Shown: piece by piece, positions 1 through 10,530 of the stretch | How the letters are laid out: the number at the start of each line of letters is the position of its first letter | How positions within the stretch are numbered: the stretch's first letter is position 1 | NCBI GenBank assembly: GCA_030280995.1 | Contig: JASXTE010000011.1 | Coordinates: forward strand, 18,618,603-18,682,602 | DNA length: 64,000 nucleotides | Direction of reading: 5' to 3' | Source of the DNA: Hemileia vastatrix | Taxonomy: Eukaryota > Basidiomycota > Pucciniomycetes > Pucciniales > Zaghouaniaceae | Translations under genes and position numbers: made by a program | Notes under the pieces: model-generated | What the model saw: only the letters and a program-made list of their open reading frames with translations | Database searches by the model: none | Told to the model about the DNA's origin: nothing

Positions 1-332
1 TGAGTAAAATTATCATCCAATGTTGGCAACTCACACTGAGTGGATGAGCATTTTAAAGTAACCTGTAGTTTAGGTAATACCCTTGTACAGTACTTTAGGT
101 ATGTGCAAATACTATTGAAGCCCTTTAGACTAATACCTGATACATGAAAATCTGGTAAGGAGATCTGTTTTTCCATTTTCTTCCTTTTGAGGTTATCATG
201 ATAAATTTTTATATAAGTCTCAAAATCACAAGTGAAGCCATAATCATTACTGTTTTCATCAGTCATTTTTTGTTTGAGTGATTTCAAGGGTGCTAGAGCT
301 AGGTCCATAGCAATTCCAGAGCGCAAGCCCAT
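1..332 (-). CDS. Partial ORF of unknown function, runs off the left edge
   Basis: Reading the minus strand from an ATG at 332, the frame stays open to the first base of the window, about 110 codons, and continues outside. The protein starts MGLRSGIAMDLALAPLKSL and contains several Cys residues in its second half (FTCDFETY, ICTYLKYCTR, KCSSTQCELP). A second in-frame ATG lies eight codons downstream. A stop lies two codons upstream of the ATG; the CAG just before GTTATG could instead be a splice acceptor, so the true start may be in an upstream exon. A GTAAGT lies on the minus strand at 363-368, but the implied intron of about 33 nt is too short to trust. No signal peptide or known domain recognised. 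It does not resemble the transposon proteins in this window, so it could be a host gene end or another mobile element. Confidence 0.35.
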   Translation of the reverse strand, partial: MGLRSGIAMDLALAPLKSLKQKMTDENSNDYGFTCDFETYIKIYHDNLKRKKMEKQISLPDFHVSGISLKGFNSICTYLKYCTRVLPKLQVTLKCSSTQCELPTLDDNFT

Positions 333-639
333 AACCTGTTACAGTTATGAATTGTAAAATTTACTTACAATAGTGTACTTTGCACTGTAATGTCAAAGTC
401 AAAGTTGATTAATTGTAAAATAGTAATTATATTATTTTATGCCCAAAATTCTTGTATAGACAACTCTATTTAACTTGTTACAAAGATCAACACTATTTTC
501 ATTTTATGTCTAATTCATAATAATGTTTCTGTTCATTTCTATATATGTGGGAAACAATCCTATAACAAGAACACCTTTTAGCTGAGAATTAATGTGAAGC
601 TTGTGTCTTTCTACTTGTGTTGTGAAATGCCTTTCAAAA
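333..639. other. Intergenic AT-rich DNA
   Basis: No ORF or repeat that I can support. It separates the left-edge ORF from the first recognisable Ty3-alpha LTR sequence. Confidence 0.5.
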
Positions 640-1866
640 AATTAAAAATTTCTAATTTTAATACCCCCTAATGAGGGTGAGAAACACAAGAGTGAAGCTT
701 TAGTTTAGAAAAGTTTTTAAATGATTGAATAAAATATTTTTATGAAGCTTTTATTTTTATATGATTAAGTTTCTGTATTTAAATCTCTGGTGATGAGAAC
801 TATAAAATAGTACCCTATAAGTTAATATATGTGATTATGAGTTATATTAATAAATTGATATGTAAAAGTTTTATTTTTATAAGGGTATTACAATTTTATA
901 ATTTGTGATGAAAAATAATAATGATTGTTATTGATATATGTTGTTTTTTTAAATGATTAAGATGTTAGATTTCTTCCCCTTTTTATCTAATTTAGAGTAA
1001 ACAGGCTTTATATACATAGTATGTCATGTGGCCTATTTTCTCTAACCAGAGCATTCCAGAGCTGGTCCGGAGATTTCTGGAGTTTATACGGAGCTCATCT
1101 GGAGCATCACAGAGCTTTTCCAGACTTCTGGACTCAATTAGAGCCTTAAATATACTAATAAAAAATTCAGAAAAATTATGGATGATAAAGCTACATCTCC
1201 TTTAAAATCCATTAAATATTTTGTAGTCTGTGCAGCCCTAATAACCTAGTAAAAAATTATCAAAGTTAAGTAAATTATGAAAAATCAAAAATAACTAAAC
1301 ATACTTTATAAAATTATTGAAAAATTGTAGAAAATAGTATATATTTCACAAAAATTTTAAAAAGTTCATAAGACTTCTGAATTTAATTTCCATGAATTTT
1401 TAGACCTATCACCGCGCAATACAGGGGGAGGACTTGTTAGCAAGTCCGCAACCTTGGACTCAAATTCACCACAGATTGAACACACGTTGAGCTATTGACA
1501 AAGGAACCATACAATCAGGGATGAACGCCACTCAGCAGAACAGTTTTTGTGGGTCTTCAAGTAGAGCTCAGTAGGAGTTCAGTATGAGTTCAGTCTGAGT
1601 TCCATCTGAGTTCTGTCTGAGTTCAGGTTGGGGACTTGCTAGCAAGTCCACCCCCTTTATTGCATAGTGTATACTTGCATTACTTGACCGTTAATTGTTT
1701 GTTTACTCTTGACCTGTAAAGTTAACCCCTTTTATACCACTTTTAATACTCATTCTTTAAATGTATCCATTTTAAAATTAGATAGGCTTTTCAAATCTCA
1801 ATAATCATCTTCCAATAATCCCATTATAATAAAATTCAGTTTCCTACTAAACTTTAGACTTCCACA
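640..1866 (-). repeat. 3' LTR of Ty3-alpha copy 1, with a MITE inserted
   Basis: Matches the LTR at 29138-30245 in the same orientation, including the blocks 'aatgagggtgagaaacaca', 'gggtattacaattt' and 'cttctggactcaattagag'. On the minus strand it begins TGTGGAAGTCTAAAG at 1866. The other end is unclear: similarity fades near 640, so the last 200 bp or so of the LTR are diverged or missing. A 260-bp element interrupts it at 1410-1669. Confidence 0.75.
1410..1669. mobile_element. CACTA-like MITE with 3-bp target duplication
   Basis: 260 bp inserted in the LTR. The empty site in the LTR at 29138-30245 reads tagacctatacttgcat; here TAT is present on both sides (1407-1409 and 1670-1672). Ends are inverted repeats of about 40 bp: CACCGCGCAATACAGGGGG on the left, CACTATGCAATAAAGGGGG on the reverse complement of the right. 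Each TIR contains a short palindrome, GGACTTGCTAGCAAGTCC on the right. The CACT(A) terminus and 3-bp duplication are features of the CACTA/EnSpm superfamily. It has no ORF, so it is non-autonomous. Near its right end are degenerate repeats of the form GAGTTCAGTCT. Confidence 0.8.
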
Positions 1867-2021
1867 TCCTCCCTCCAATGAAGAATGTCCCCATTCTTTA
1901 AATTTGCATAATTTATCAAACATATATTCATCCTCTCTTCATCCTCTTAAACCACTACCTTAACTAGTCCTGAATATTTTTACTTTATTAGGATCTCATT
2001 ATCTTCATTAACATTTCATAA

Positions 2022-2387
2022 AAAGACCATTCTCTCCCATGTGAACTTTGTGCCAAATACCAGGTTCCTTGTCTGATTTCTAAACTTGGTCTTCATGGAA
2101 GAGCTGCCTGTGATCTTTGCAGGCTTAAGAAAATAAAGTTTAATCGTCCAATTATACCTTCCAGAACTAAACTCTATACTGGACCAGCCGCTCTTCCAGA
2201 TCCAGCTATTCCCAAAAAGAGCTTATCAAAAATCCCCACCTCCTTTTTAAATATAAAGGCCAAAACAGCTCCTTCATCTAAAAATCCTAATCCTGAGCTC
2301 CCTCCTCCATCTCAAGTTCCTAATCCTGTTATGCTAGTTTCTCCATTAATTTTTTCGAAAAATTTATTTCCTGGCTCAAAAATTTAG
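2022..2387 (+). pseudogene. Antisense ORF with zinc-cluster-like Cys motif, first block (Ty3-alpha copy 1)
   Basis: Open frame on the plus strand, opposite to the pol genes of the element that contains it. It has CELCAKYQVPC followed twelve residues later by CDLCRLKKIKF, that is CX2CX6C-X12-CX2CX6[F], where the last Cys appears mutated. The second half resembles the basic half of a fungal Zn2Cys6 cluster. A Pro/Ser/Lys-rich tail follows. There is no ATG in frame; the sequence 'ataaaaag' just before it may be a splice acceptor, so this is probably an internal exon. A related block on the minus strand at about 31380-31865 keeps LCSKYQVPF and NIKAKTA. Confidence 0.5.
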
Positions 2388-3712
2388 TCTTTTAAATATA
2401 ATTTAATAATCCTTCTGCTAATTCCAAATTCAACTTCTATCTCTTCCAGTTCCTAAGCAATTGAAATCACCAATACATATGACATTTTCCAGGTGCATAA
2501 TTAATACATTAATTATTATCATAAGTTTCATAGATGTCTTTTCCTTTATTTTTGTGATGATATGAAGTGAAATTTTTTAACTTATTTTCAGGAGAATCTT
2601 GCTAATAATACTGAAGATTTAATGAAGATAAGAGTTTTAATGCAAAGCTTTGATAATGATGTTGAAAGATTCCAAAGGGATTATTTATTTTGATTTTCTT
2701 CTCTTCTTTTAAAATTTTAAAACTCTGATTCTTTTTGGTGCTGATAACTGTTATTTTCTGGTTTATTTTAATTCTTTTAAATTGTCTTATAATTTTCATA
2801 TTTTGACATAAATTTTTGAGTAAAAACCATATTTACCTTGTGATGATTCAAATACTGAGAGAATGGTTTGAACCCCTTCAGACTCTCCTCTACCAGTCTC
2901 CATTATTTTCACAGCATGATAGAGAAGACCTCTCTAATGAGCCAAACACTTTTGATTCCATTTGCATTGGGATTCCAACTGAGCCAAATACTATGATTCC
3001 ATTCTTGCCCCAGGTCCTCCAAGCTTCACCTAAAATAGTCTACCAATGAGACCCAATAAATCCAAATTCTATCCTTCTTCTATGACACAGCATCACAGCA
3101 TTCAAATAAATTTTCAACCCTCTAAAATCATTCCTTTTTCTATTATAAATCATAATTATTGAGACATTCTTGACACCTTTACTTTCAATTTTTAACAATT
3201 CCCACCAATAAACTTTAAAATTTTCATCTTTCTTTAATCCCAAAAAAATCCAGTTAATGGCATCTCCATTTCCTAAAGTTAGTTTCACAATTTTCATTAA
3301 TGACTGAGTTTTCCAAAAGAGTGATAGCCAGTTTGAGTACTGATGAGCCAATGATAAATTTAAAATGACTGAATTGAGTATACCACTTTATTAAAACTCC
3401 CTCCTAACATCCTTAAAATCCAAACTTTAATTGATTGCCAGTTTATAGTATTGGTTGACCAAAGTGAAAGTAATTTTCCAGTTTGAGATCATAGGGGACC
3501 AATGATTGACATTTTTCTGTGTATTTTCAGTTTAAGGTCATAAAGGACCAAATCCCTATAGTTCATTTACAGTTTTATGTCAAAGAGGAAGAAAAATTGT
3601 GTCAATTCCAACTGCCTACTACTTTCCTTGAGCCCATTTTTGCCTTATTTTTCTCAATTTCCTATTTTCCTGCCCAGTTCATCCTTTCCATCATAATTAT
3701 CAAATTTTCAAG
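2388..3712 (+). other. Antisense-gene region of Ty3-alpha without clear exons
   Basis: Matches, as reverse complement, 11500-12500 (copy 2) and in part 30691-31000 (copy 4). For example 'gagccaaatactatgattcc' at 2980-3001 is recognisable in both. Only short open frames occur. A degenerate repeat of the type CAGTTTGAGATCATAGGGGACCAAT recurs between 3330 and 3560. It may hold introns or diverged exons of the antisense gene; I cannot define any. Confidence 0.4.
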
Positions 3713-4830
3713 ATGATTCTTTCCAACTTCACTGCTTCTAGTGATCAAGCCTGTAATTACTGTTCTTTTACCCATCAAGAGTGCACCCACACTTATTACA
3801 AGAAAAGATACACCTACAGCAGGGCCTGTTTCCACTGCTTGGAAAATAAGAGAAAATGCTATGGCCTTAAATATGGCTCATTCCCCCTTCCTGCTACCAG
3901 CTGTGCCTCCCATTGCAAGCCTTCCACTTCTTCTCCAAAATTATCCACCTCTAAACTTCCTACTCCTTTCACACCATCAGTATTTTCAAATATTCCTTTT
4001 GACTCTGATTCTCTGGGTCAACCTCCTTCCGCTCTTTATGCTGCTCCTTCTCTTCAATCAAGGCTCTCTTCTGTTATCCCTAGAGTTCCCACTGTTCCAA
4101 AAGCGATGGTGAATCCACCTAAATCTGTTCTAGATGTTTTTCCTTCTCCTTCTTCTTTCTTTCTACCTCCTATAACAGAGCCTATCCTCCTCAACCTAAA
4201 TTAAGAAGCCCTCATCATCCTTCTTCTTCATCAAAAAGACCCAGATCTCCCAGCACTCCAATAATGTGCCTTAAAAAAAGAAATATTCCCTCAGTTAATG
4301 GATCTCCAACCATTTCTCCTTCCAGAGACATTCTAACTTTCCTAAAACTACCTACTCTTCTTTCTTGAAGAAGAATTTCTGCCAAGCCTGCCTTTAACTC
4401 TTGATAATAACACAGTGAACACTAGTAAGCAATTAATATTTTAATTCTTCTTTTAAATTTTTCTCTTGAATTTTATTGATGACCTGATCTAGATTCTTCT
4501 GGATCCCATTATTCTCCGTCTGATTATTTTGTTCCTGGTCCTGAACCCACTTCAGCTATGGTGAAATTTAATGAGGTTTATCAACAATTATATTCTATTT
4601 TCAACATTAACTTGGCCCATTGTAAATATTATTTGCCAAAATACGGTGAAGAAGAATTTGAAAGATAGCAAGTTTTGAAATTTCAGTTTAAAATGGCCAC
4701 TTGGCTTGACCATAAACAACATTTTCACTTTGAAGAGATTGATAGATTTAATAGAGCCACTCCTGAAACCTTTACTGTTCTGTCTTCATAAAAAGAGAAA
4801 CTTCCTTAATTTTTCAGGCTCCAGCTAGAA
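3713..4830 (+). pseudogene. Antisense ORF with zinc-cluster-like Cys motif, second block and C-terminal region (Ty3-alpha copy 1)
   Basis: ATG at 3713 opens 163 codons. Residues 14-24 are CNYCSFTHQEC and residues 39-49 are CFHCLENKRKC, giving CX2CX6C-X14-CX2CX6C. This is close to the Zn2Cys6 spacing, though the middle loop is longer than usual. A Ser/Pro-rich tail follows and the frame stops at 4202. A GTAAGC donor at about 4421 starts a likely intron; downstream, reading continues as VPGPEPTSAMVKFNEVYQQL into a Lys/Glu-rich helical stretch with an in-frame stop near 4665. The reverse-strand copy at 10531-11510 preserves the motif start (ACDYCSFTHQE) followed by stops. The orientation is opposite to the element's own pol genes. 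Likely a nucleic-acid-binding accessory protein, by motif only. Confidence 0.55.
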
Positions 4831-4839
4831 ATTTTAAAG

Positions 4840-5990
4840 AAACTAAAAAAAATTATATTGATAAAATCTTAAAAAAACTACTACTTTTTTTTGTATTTTT
4901 TTAAAAAATATAAAAAAGAGATGTCCCCCAGCCATTTAATGAGAAACACACCTGAAATTGTACCCTTATCTATGTGCACTTTGTTGTGGGATACACAAGA
5001 AAGAAATTGAAGATAAAACTAAATGATTTTTTAAAAAATGTTTGAAAGACGTAATAAAAAAAATAGAAATGTTCACTGGGTGGGCTACCTCAAATTTATA
5101 AAAATGATTAGAGACCACAAGTGATCATTATCTCTTGGAAAATTAATCTTTTAATAAGTTTAAAATGAAAAAAAAATAAAATTCTAACATATAAAAAATT
5201 AAAAAAAATATTTAATAAATCAAAAACAAAACATTAAAAAAATCCTTGAATCCAGCTTCAAATGAGTGTAGGCAATCAACTTTGTGTTGATCCAGTCTAT
5301 AGTCTTAGTGGACTTCCTATATAAGTAAAAAAATCCAGGATTCAACTTGAAACAAGCACCAGAAAAAGAATTTTTGCAGCTGATAGCAGGTGTCAATCCC
5401 TATCATTTATTTTATTCAGTCTTAAATCAGCTTTAATTCTTCTGAGAAGACTGTGCACTGAACACTGAACATTCCAGCTTGTGCAGTATCAAATCTGAGT
5501 TTTTCTTGAAACACAAATGGATTGAGGGGTTGGCACCTTCTAGCAGGTGCTGGCTGTTTTTTAGTGGTGAGGGAAACTTTGGTAACAAACATTGTGTGGT
5601 AATTGTGTGTAGAGCAGCCAACCAATAAATTACCCCCAAACTTTCCAATATTAAATTTAGAAGGTTCCCCTGTGAACACTTATGCCAAAAATAATTAAAT
5701 TCCAACACAATTCTTCACCATAAGATTTGAGACATTTGAGTTTGATGATTGTCAATTTTAATTATATTTTTAAGTTTATACTATCTTGTGGCATAAATCA
5801 TCTTTTAAAAATAGTAAAGTAGTTTATCCTCTTTTAAAAGGATTCTTCTTAAAAATATTTTGTAGTTTATCCTCATTTTGGAGTTAGACTTCATAACAAT
5901 AGTTGGTAGTATATCCTCATTTTGGATTTAGACTTTAGAACACCTAGTGCCCCTAGGATAGAGCCACTTTATGTGATCAGAAGCTATCCT
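4840..5990 (-). other. 3' untranslated region of Ty3-alpha copy 1
   Basis: On the minus strand it aligns in order with 61522-62600 of copy 6: GGATAAACTA blocks after pol, then a 'gggggtaa...ggctggctgctct' block, then 'ggtctc..atcattttta...agcccacccagtga', then a 'ggctgggggacat' block. These shared non-coding blocks between pol and the antisense gene show that the arrangement pol / UTR / antisense gene is ancestral to the family. Small ORFs here are chance frames. A 210-bp MITE-like insert sits at 5357-5566. Confidence 0.6.
5357..5566. mobile_element. Second CACTA-like MITE
   Basis: A 210-bp block interrupts the alignment between copy 1 and copy 6 UTRs. Read from the right end on the minus strand it starts CACTAAAAAACAGCCAGC; the left end reads CACCAGAAAAAGAATTTTT. 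Just inside the right end is the palindrome GCACCTGCTAGAAGGTGC, and inside the left end GCAGCTGATAGCAGGTGT. This parallels the TIR design of the element at 1410-1669. No clean 3-bp duplication is visible, so the exact ends are less certain. Confidence 0.5.
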
Positions 5991-7480
5991 CTTATTTAAT
6001 ATAACTACATATAGCTCTTCTAATACATATGAGCCACCATCTTCTTTTTCTCTAACTCTGTATGTTCAATTCCACCTATCTGCAAACATTCTTCCCCACT
6101 GACTCTCTAAACTCCTATTATACACCAAGACCTTATCTCCAATTTTTAAAGATTTTCTTTAAATATGAGCCAACCTATTATCCCACTATCTAACTGACTG
6201 ATTCCTAATACTCATCATTTTTGAATATTCCTTTTCTAGATTTTCTTCTTTCTTTTCTAACTGAACAATTCTTTCACATAATAATTCTTTAATAGTATTG
6301 ACTGTGTCCCAATCTACTCCAAGATATTATTCAGCCTCTAAATCAACTGGTAAAATTTCTTTTCTTTCCAAAAACTAGTTTTTATGGTGAATATCCAGTT
6401 GTCCATTTGGAAGTGATTCTGTCAGCAAATAACACTAATTGTAAATAGTGCCTCCACTTTTCAGCACTTGCTCCATACATTTTAACTAAAGCATAATTTA
6501 TAATTTTATTCCCACTTTCTATCATTCTTTCAGCTTCAGGATAATATGGGGTTACAACCTTAACCTTTGATCCAATCTTTGATATCGCCTCTCTAAACTC
6601 TATCCCAAATTCAGGATTTCCATCAACTGTCACCAAATTCATCACTCCATACCCCTATACCAAATTTTTCATTAAATAAGCTTCCAAAATCCTGGAATTA
6701 ACCATCCAGATAAATTATCTGTGACTTCAATTAAATATTTATATCTTCCCTCTTTAATATGAACAGCATCCAAAATGACCCTACCAAAAATAGTATTTTC
6801 ACTTTTTGCATGTCCAGGCTCCTTTGGCCTTAAATAACCCCCCTTTGAAATTCTTCACATGACCGAAACCATTTTTTAACAGTCAGCTTCATTCCTGGCC
6901 ACCAAAATTAATCAGCAATTTGTCTATAAGTTTCACCAACTCCTCTATGCCCAAGATCTTCATTCAGTTCTTTCATAACCAATTCTTGCCCTTTCTTTGA
7001 GTTAAAACAACTTGAGTATTTGGATACCTCCTCCTCATCAATCTTCTATCAGATAGATAAAATGCTGGGGATTTCCTTTTGATAGTCACCAATTCATCAT
7101 TATCACAATTATTGGGATTTTCTAAAATTAACAAATATTTAACCATTTTATTAATAAATCCTGTCTGTCCCAAGACATCATCTTGAAAATCCATTAATAT
7201 TATATCTACAGGAACTTCCTCATCTCCTATATAAGCAGCATATGAATGAGCCAATAATTTTAATCCTAGTATTTGCCTTTTTATCATTAAAGATTTTGAA
7301 TTTACCATCTTTGAACCTTTAAACCTTTTACCAATCACATTTTCTTCTTTTCCCTTTTTACCCTTTTCAGAATCATCATCTTCATATATGTCCAACCTCC
7401 TTTTCACCAAACTTTTATTGTTACCCAACCACTCTTTAACCAAATTTTATAAAACTCCTACATATACACCATTCAACAAA
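5991..7480 (-). pseudogene. Integrase region of Ty3-alpha copy 1
   Basis: The longest open pieces are 7443-6973 (linker and N-terminal integrase, with FQDDVLGQTGFINKMVKYLL) and 6645-6382 (catalytic core). The core keeps VDGNPEFGIEF, the equivalent of the second catalytic Asp in VDGGPEFGAEF of copy 6. It also keeps YYPEAERMIESGNK, where the family has ExxIERGHK. The zinc-binding part is scattered over several frames around 6850-6960. Integrase would insert element cDNA into host DNA in the nucleus; this copy cannot. Confidence 0.7.
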
Positions 7481-9600
7481 TTTTTACTATCCTACACTAT
7501 TTTTCCATCCTCATCTATATACACAACATCTCCAATCTGTTTTTTACTGAATTTATTTACACCATCATCAAACTCCCCAAGCACATATTTAATAATATTT
7601 TTATTATTTTCCAGTTTATCCTCATGGTGGAGGTAATTATCCTCTTCATTATCTACACATATAGACCTTGCTAGTTTAGCCTTATAGGGGAGGTAAGGAA
7701 GGTCTTCAGAACCGTTGGTACTAGCCTTAATTACAGGTATATCTTCATCAAATTCCTCTGATTCAAAATCCTCTTCAATAGGTGGTCTTCTTGATAATTC
7801 ATCTGTCATAGTAAACATCTTGAAAGTCTCTTGAAATAAATTGAAAGAAATATTCTGAAAAAAGCTACCCATCTAGTCATGGGCAAGTTTGATAAACTTG
7901 GTTAATTGATCATTTGAATTAAAGATTTAGCATCAACTTGTAATTCAAAGTGTTTTCCCAAAAAAATATTTTGAAGTTTCTTTAAAATTTTAGACAAACA
8001 ACAAAGTTCCACTTTTGGTTGAGAATATCTTGATTACACCTCAGGAAATACTACAGATTCATACATTGCTGGTCTAATATAACTAGCTTTATCCATTTAA
8101 GAAAGAACAGCCTCAGAAGCAATCTGACTTTAAGCCACCTCTAAACAAATTTGGCCTACATCTTTCCCATAATCTAACTTGTGCAGGATAATATCTTCCC
8201 CAAATATGTTTTTTAACCTAAAAAATGCCTCTTTATACTCTTCATCATGCTCCCAGTCATCATCCTTCCTAGTCAAATGTCTCAAAGGAGCAGCCAAGGA
8301 AGAAAATTCCTTGATGAAAATTCCAACACAAACATGCACACCTAAAAACCTTTTGGCTATGGTTGTATTGTTGTGTCTTGGACAGGACTGAATTTTATTT
8401 AACTTCTTCTTGGACATGATCCTACCCTCTCTACATACCACATGACCTAAAATTTTCAATTCTGGAACACAACCAGAAAGTTTAAAACCTGAAATAGTTA
8501 AGCCAGCCACTTCAATCATAAAGGAAATCTTTTCTAAAATAATGGCATATTCCCTGATAAATTTTTGTATCCCTGGATTCCCCTTCAATACTTCATTAAC
8601 ATAATCTGTTGAAGGTCCTTTTATTCCACCATCGTAAATAAATATACCATAATATTGTGGAATTACTTCTTGTAGAATCAAATCCATCTGAGATTGATTA
8701 ACAAAAACTAAATTTGTTGCTCCTTGATGTAATCTTGTTAGCTGTAGCTGTTCAAGTGGCATATCAAAAGTTGTGAGAAATCTAGAGTCTGGATGCATAT
8801 CTCTTTTTTCATATCCCCCCATTACAGAGCCAAACCATAACACACTCCTCCTGCAAACATTTCTAAAAACTCCTCTGCTTAAGGTGGTATTCCTACATCT
8901 TTATTGTAACCCTATTTAGTTCTCTTAAATAATGAACTACACTAAGCTTACCATTAGATTTTTTAATACAGAATACTGTACTTAAATAACTTTATGATGA
9001 TTGTTTGTAAAATCCAGTTCTAATTCTTTCTCTAATGACTTTGATATAATCTTCTTTTAAAGCAGAAGGTGTAGGAATTGGTCTCTGTTGCCATGGTTCA
9101 TGGCAAACAACTGGAATCTTGTAGGGCTCCACATTAGAATTCTTTAAAAAACCTCTCTACTCTTCTATAAATGCAATGGCCTTCTCACTCTTAACAATTA
9201 CATCCAACAACAACCTTTTTCTTCACCTGACAGCCATCCTTCAGGTCCAAAATTAACAACCTCTAATCTTTTGACAGTAATCCTTGGAGTTTCAGAAAAT
9301 TCAGGAAGGTTCTTGACTAAAGGAGAATCATATCAATATCTTTATAAACTTGGTCTTCTCAAAGGTAGATTTTTCTCAGCCAGAAGAGGTTCATTGATTG
9401 GTCCAATTTCATTTGCTACCTTTTTATATTTTACCTCACAAACTTCCACCTTTACTTGCAATACTTGATCCATTATATTTTTGCCATTATATATTTTGTC
9501 ATAACAATTTTCTTCAGCTTCAGAACCAGAATCAGAAATAGAGTAAGTTGAAACAAAATTTTTATTTTCAATATTTTCAATATTATTATTACCACCCCCT
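7481..9600 (-). pseudogene. Reverse transcriptase and RNase H region of Ty3-alpha copy 1
   Basis: The ORF at 8843-8130 covers the RT palm and thumb: RFLTTFDMPLEQLQLTRLHQ, then GIFIYDGGIKGPSTDY where the catalytic FIDD has become FIYD, then PELKILGHVV and FLGVHVCVGIFIKEF of the connection. 7872-7492 is the acidic linker after RNase H (TMTDELSRRPPIEEDFESEE), equal to MPDGLSRRPPTDEDFDSEEF in copy 6. The N-terminal RT part at about 8850-9470 is broken into short frames but still encodes YGEP..P..CHEPWQ. The copy is inactive on frame and catalytic grounds. Confidence 0.75.
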
Positions 9601-10166
9601 TTTCCTTTGTCTAATTTATGATATAAATTTCAAACACCTTTTTCCCATTCATTTTCCACCACAATATTAACAGTAAATAAGTTGTAAGCTTAACCTCTTT
9701 CTGAAGGAGAGAAATAGAATCATCACAAATATTTTTTTCTGAATTAATTGTACTAAGATTTTTTTTTTGATTTTCATGTGATGGTTGTACTTTATCCTCT
9801 TGCTGCAGGCCATAAAATATTCCACCACAAATATCACCATAATTAACTAAATCCCCTTTCCAATGTTTATACCACATAATACATCCCATTTTTCACTTTG
9901 AACCATTTTTGAATTTTATAGAATAATTTGATAGATATAATAATAATATATAAAATTCAAACACATAATGACATTTCAATGAAATATCAACAGAAAATAA
10001 TTGAGAATCCACTCAAACTATCTCCAAGTGAGCTGACCTATTGAAATCCGGGATCTCTTCTTGAGGAGAGGTTGAAACATTAAGGAAAGCAGCCCTTAAT
10101 ACCCAAAAAATGAGGGTATTCATACTTAAATTTGGTAATAAATTCACCAGAAGCTAACCTTTTAAT
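9601..10166 (-). other. Protease-RT spacer of Ty3-alpha copy 1
   Basis: Mostly non-coding. The stretch near 10000-10140 aligns with 57300-57420 of copy 6 ('cctctcctcaagaagagatc' against 'cctctccccaagatgaggaa'). A 92-codon frame at 9889-9611 has a partial counterpart in copy 3 (17978-17592), so this is a conserved element segment of unknown purpose. Confidence 0.45.
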
Positions 10167-10530
10167 TTACTTCTTCTTGGTGCAACTGCAACACAATAAC
10201 ATAGTGGTAAGACCAGGCCTTGTTTCCAAGCCATTATCTCCTGGGAGTACTAAACATAAATGAAGCATTCTCATATTGTTACCAGTAATCTCTAAACTAA
10301 TTCCTATATTACTCTGATAACCTATCCTAGCTTCAAAGTTCATCAAAAAGGGCCCACCAAAAACTGTTTTTACAGATCCTCTAGCCACATAAAAGTGCAC
10401 TCTTCCAACAGATATATCAATATATAACTTGACATGCTCTGCTGTACCCATAGGTTGAGTAGCACTCTCACCTATGCCTTTTAAATCACCACCAGTACCA
10501 GTCTTAATTGGAAAGCCTATAATAGTTTCT
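10167..10530 (-). pseudogene. Aspartic protease fragment of Ty3-alpha copy 1
   Basis: Encodes FPIKTGTGGDLKGIG, GRVHFYVARGSVK and GGPFLMNFEARIGYQ, matching LPIKTGIGGNLRGIG and GGPFLMDFQARIGYQ in the protease of copy 6. The catalytic DSGSQ segment is missing because the copy is cut at about 10530. The ORF runs on to 10610 only because the joined sequence happens to be open. Confidence 0.65.

Larger units (their letters stand above)
640..10530 (-). mobile_element. Ty3-alpha copy 1 (Ty3/gypsy retrotransposon, minus strand, 5' end lost)
   Basis: Read from high to low coordinates this copy has protease, a spacer, RT, RNase H, integrase, a 3' untranslated region, a gene on the opposite (plus) strand, and a 3' LTR. 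Each block matches the equivalent block of copy 6 (53729-64000), which fixes the order. Gag and the 5' LTR are missing: at about 10530 the sequence switches to the 3' end of another copy in the opposite orientation. All coding regions carry stops or frameshifts, so the copy is dead. Domain order PR-RT-RH-IN is that of Ty3/gypsy (Metaviridae). Confidence 0.8.

Noticed and set aside
341..368. Short intron upstream of the left-edge ORF
   Set aside because: A GTAAGT and a later AG are present, but an intron of about 33 nt is too short to accept.
3741..4112. Second open frame overlapping the zinc-cluster exon
   Set aside because: It is open in two copies, but the Cys-rich frame has the motif and better composition. 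The overlap is likely due to low stop density in C/T-rich sequence.
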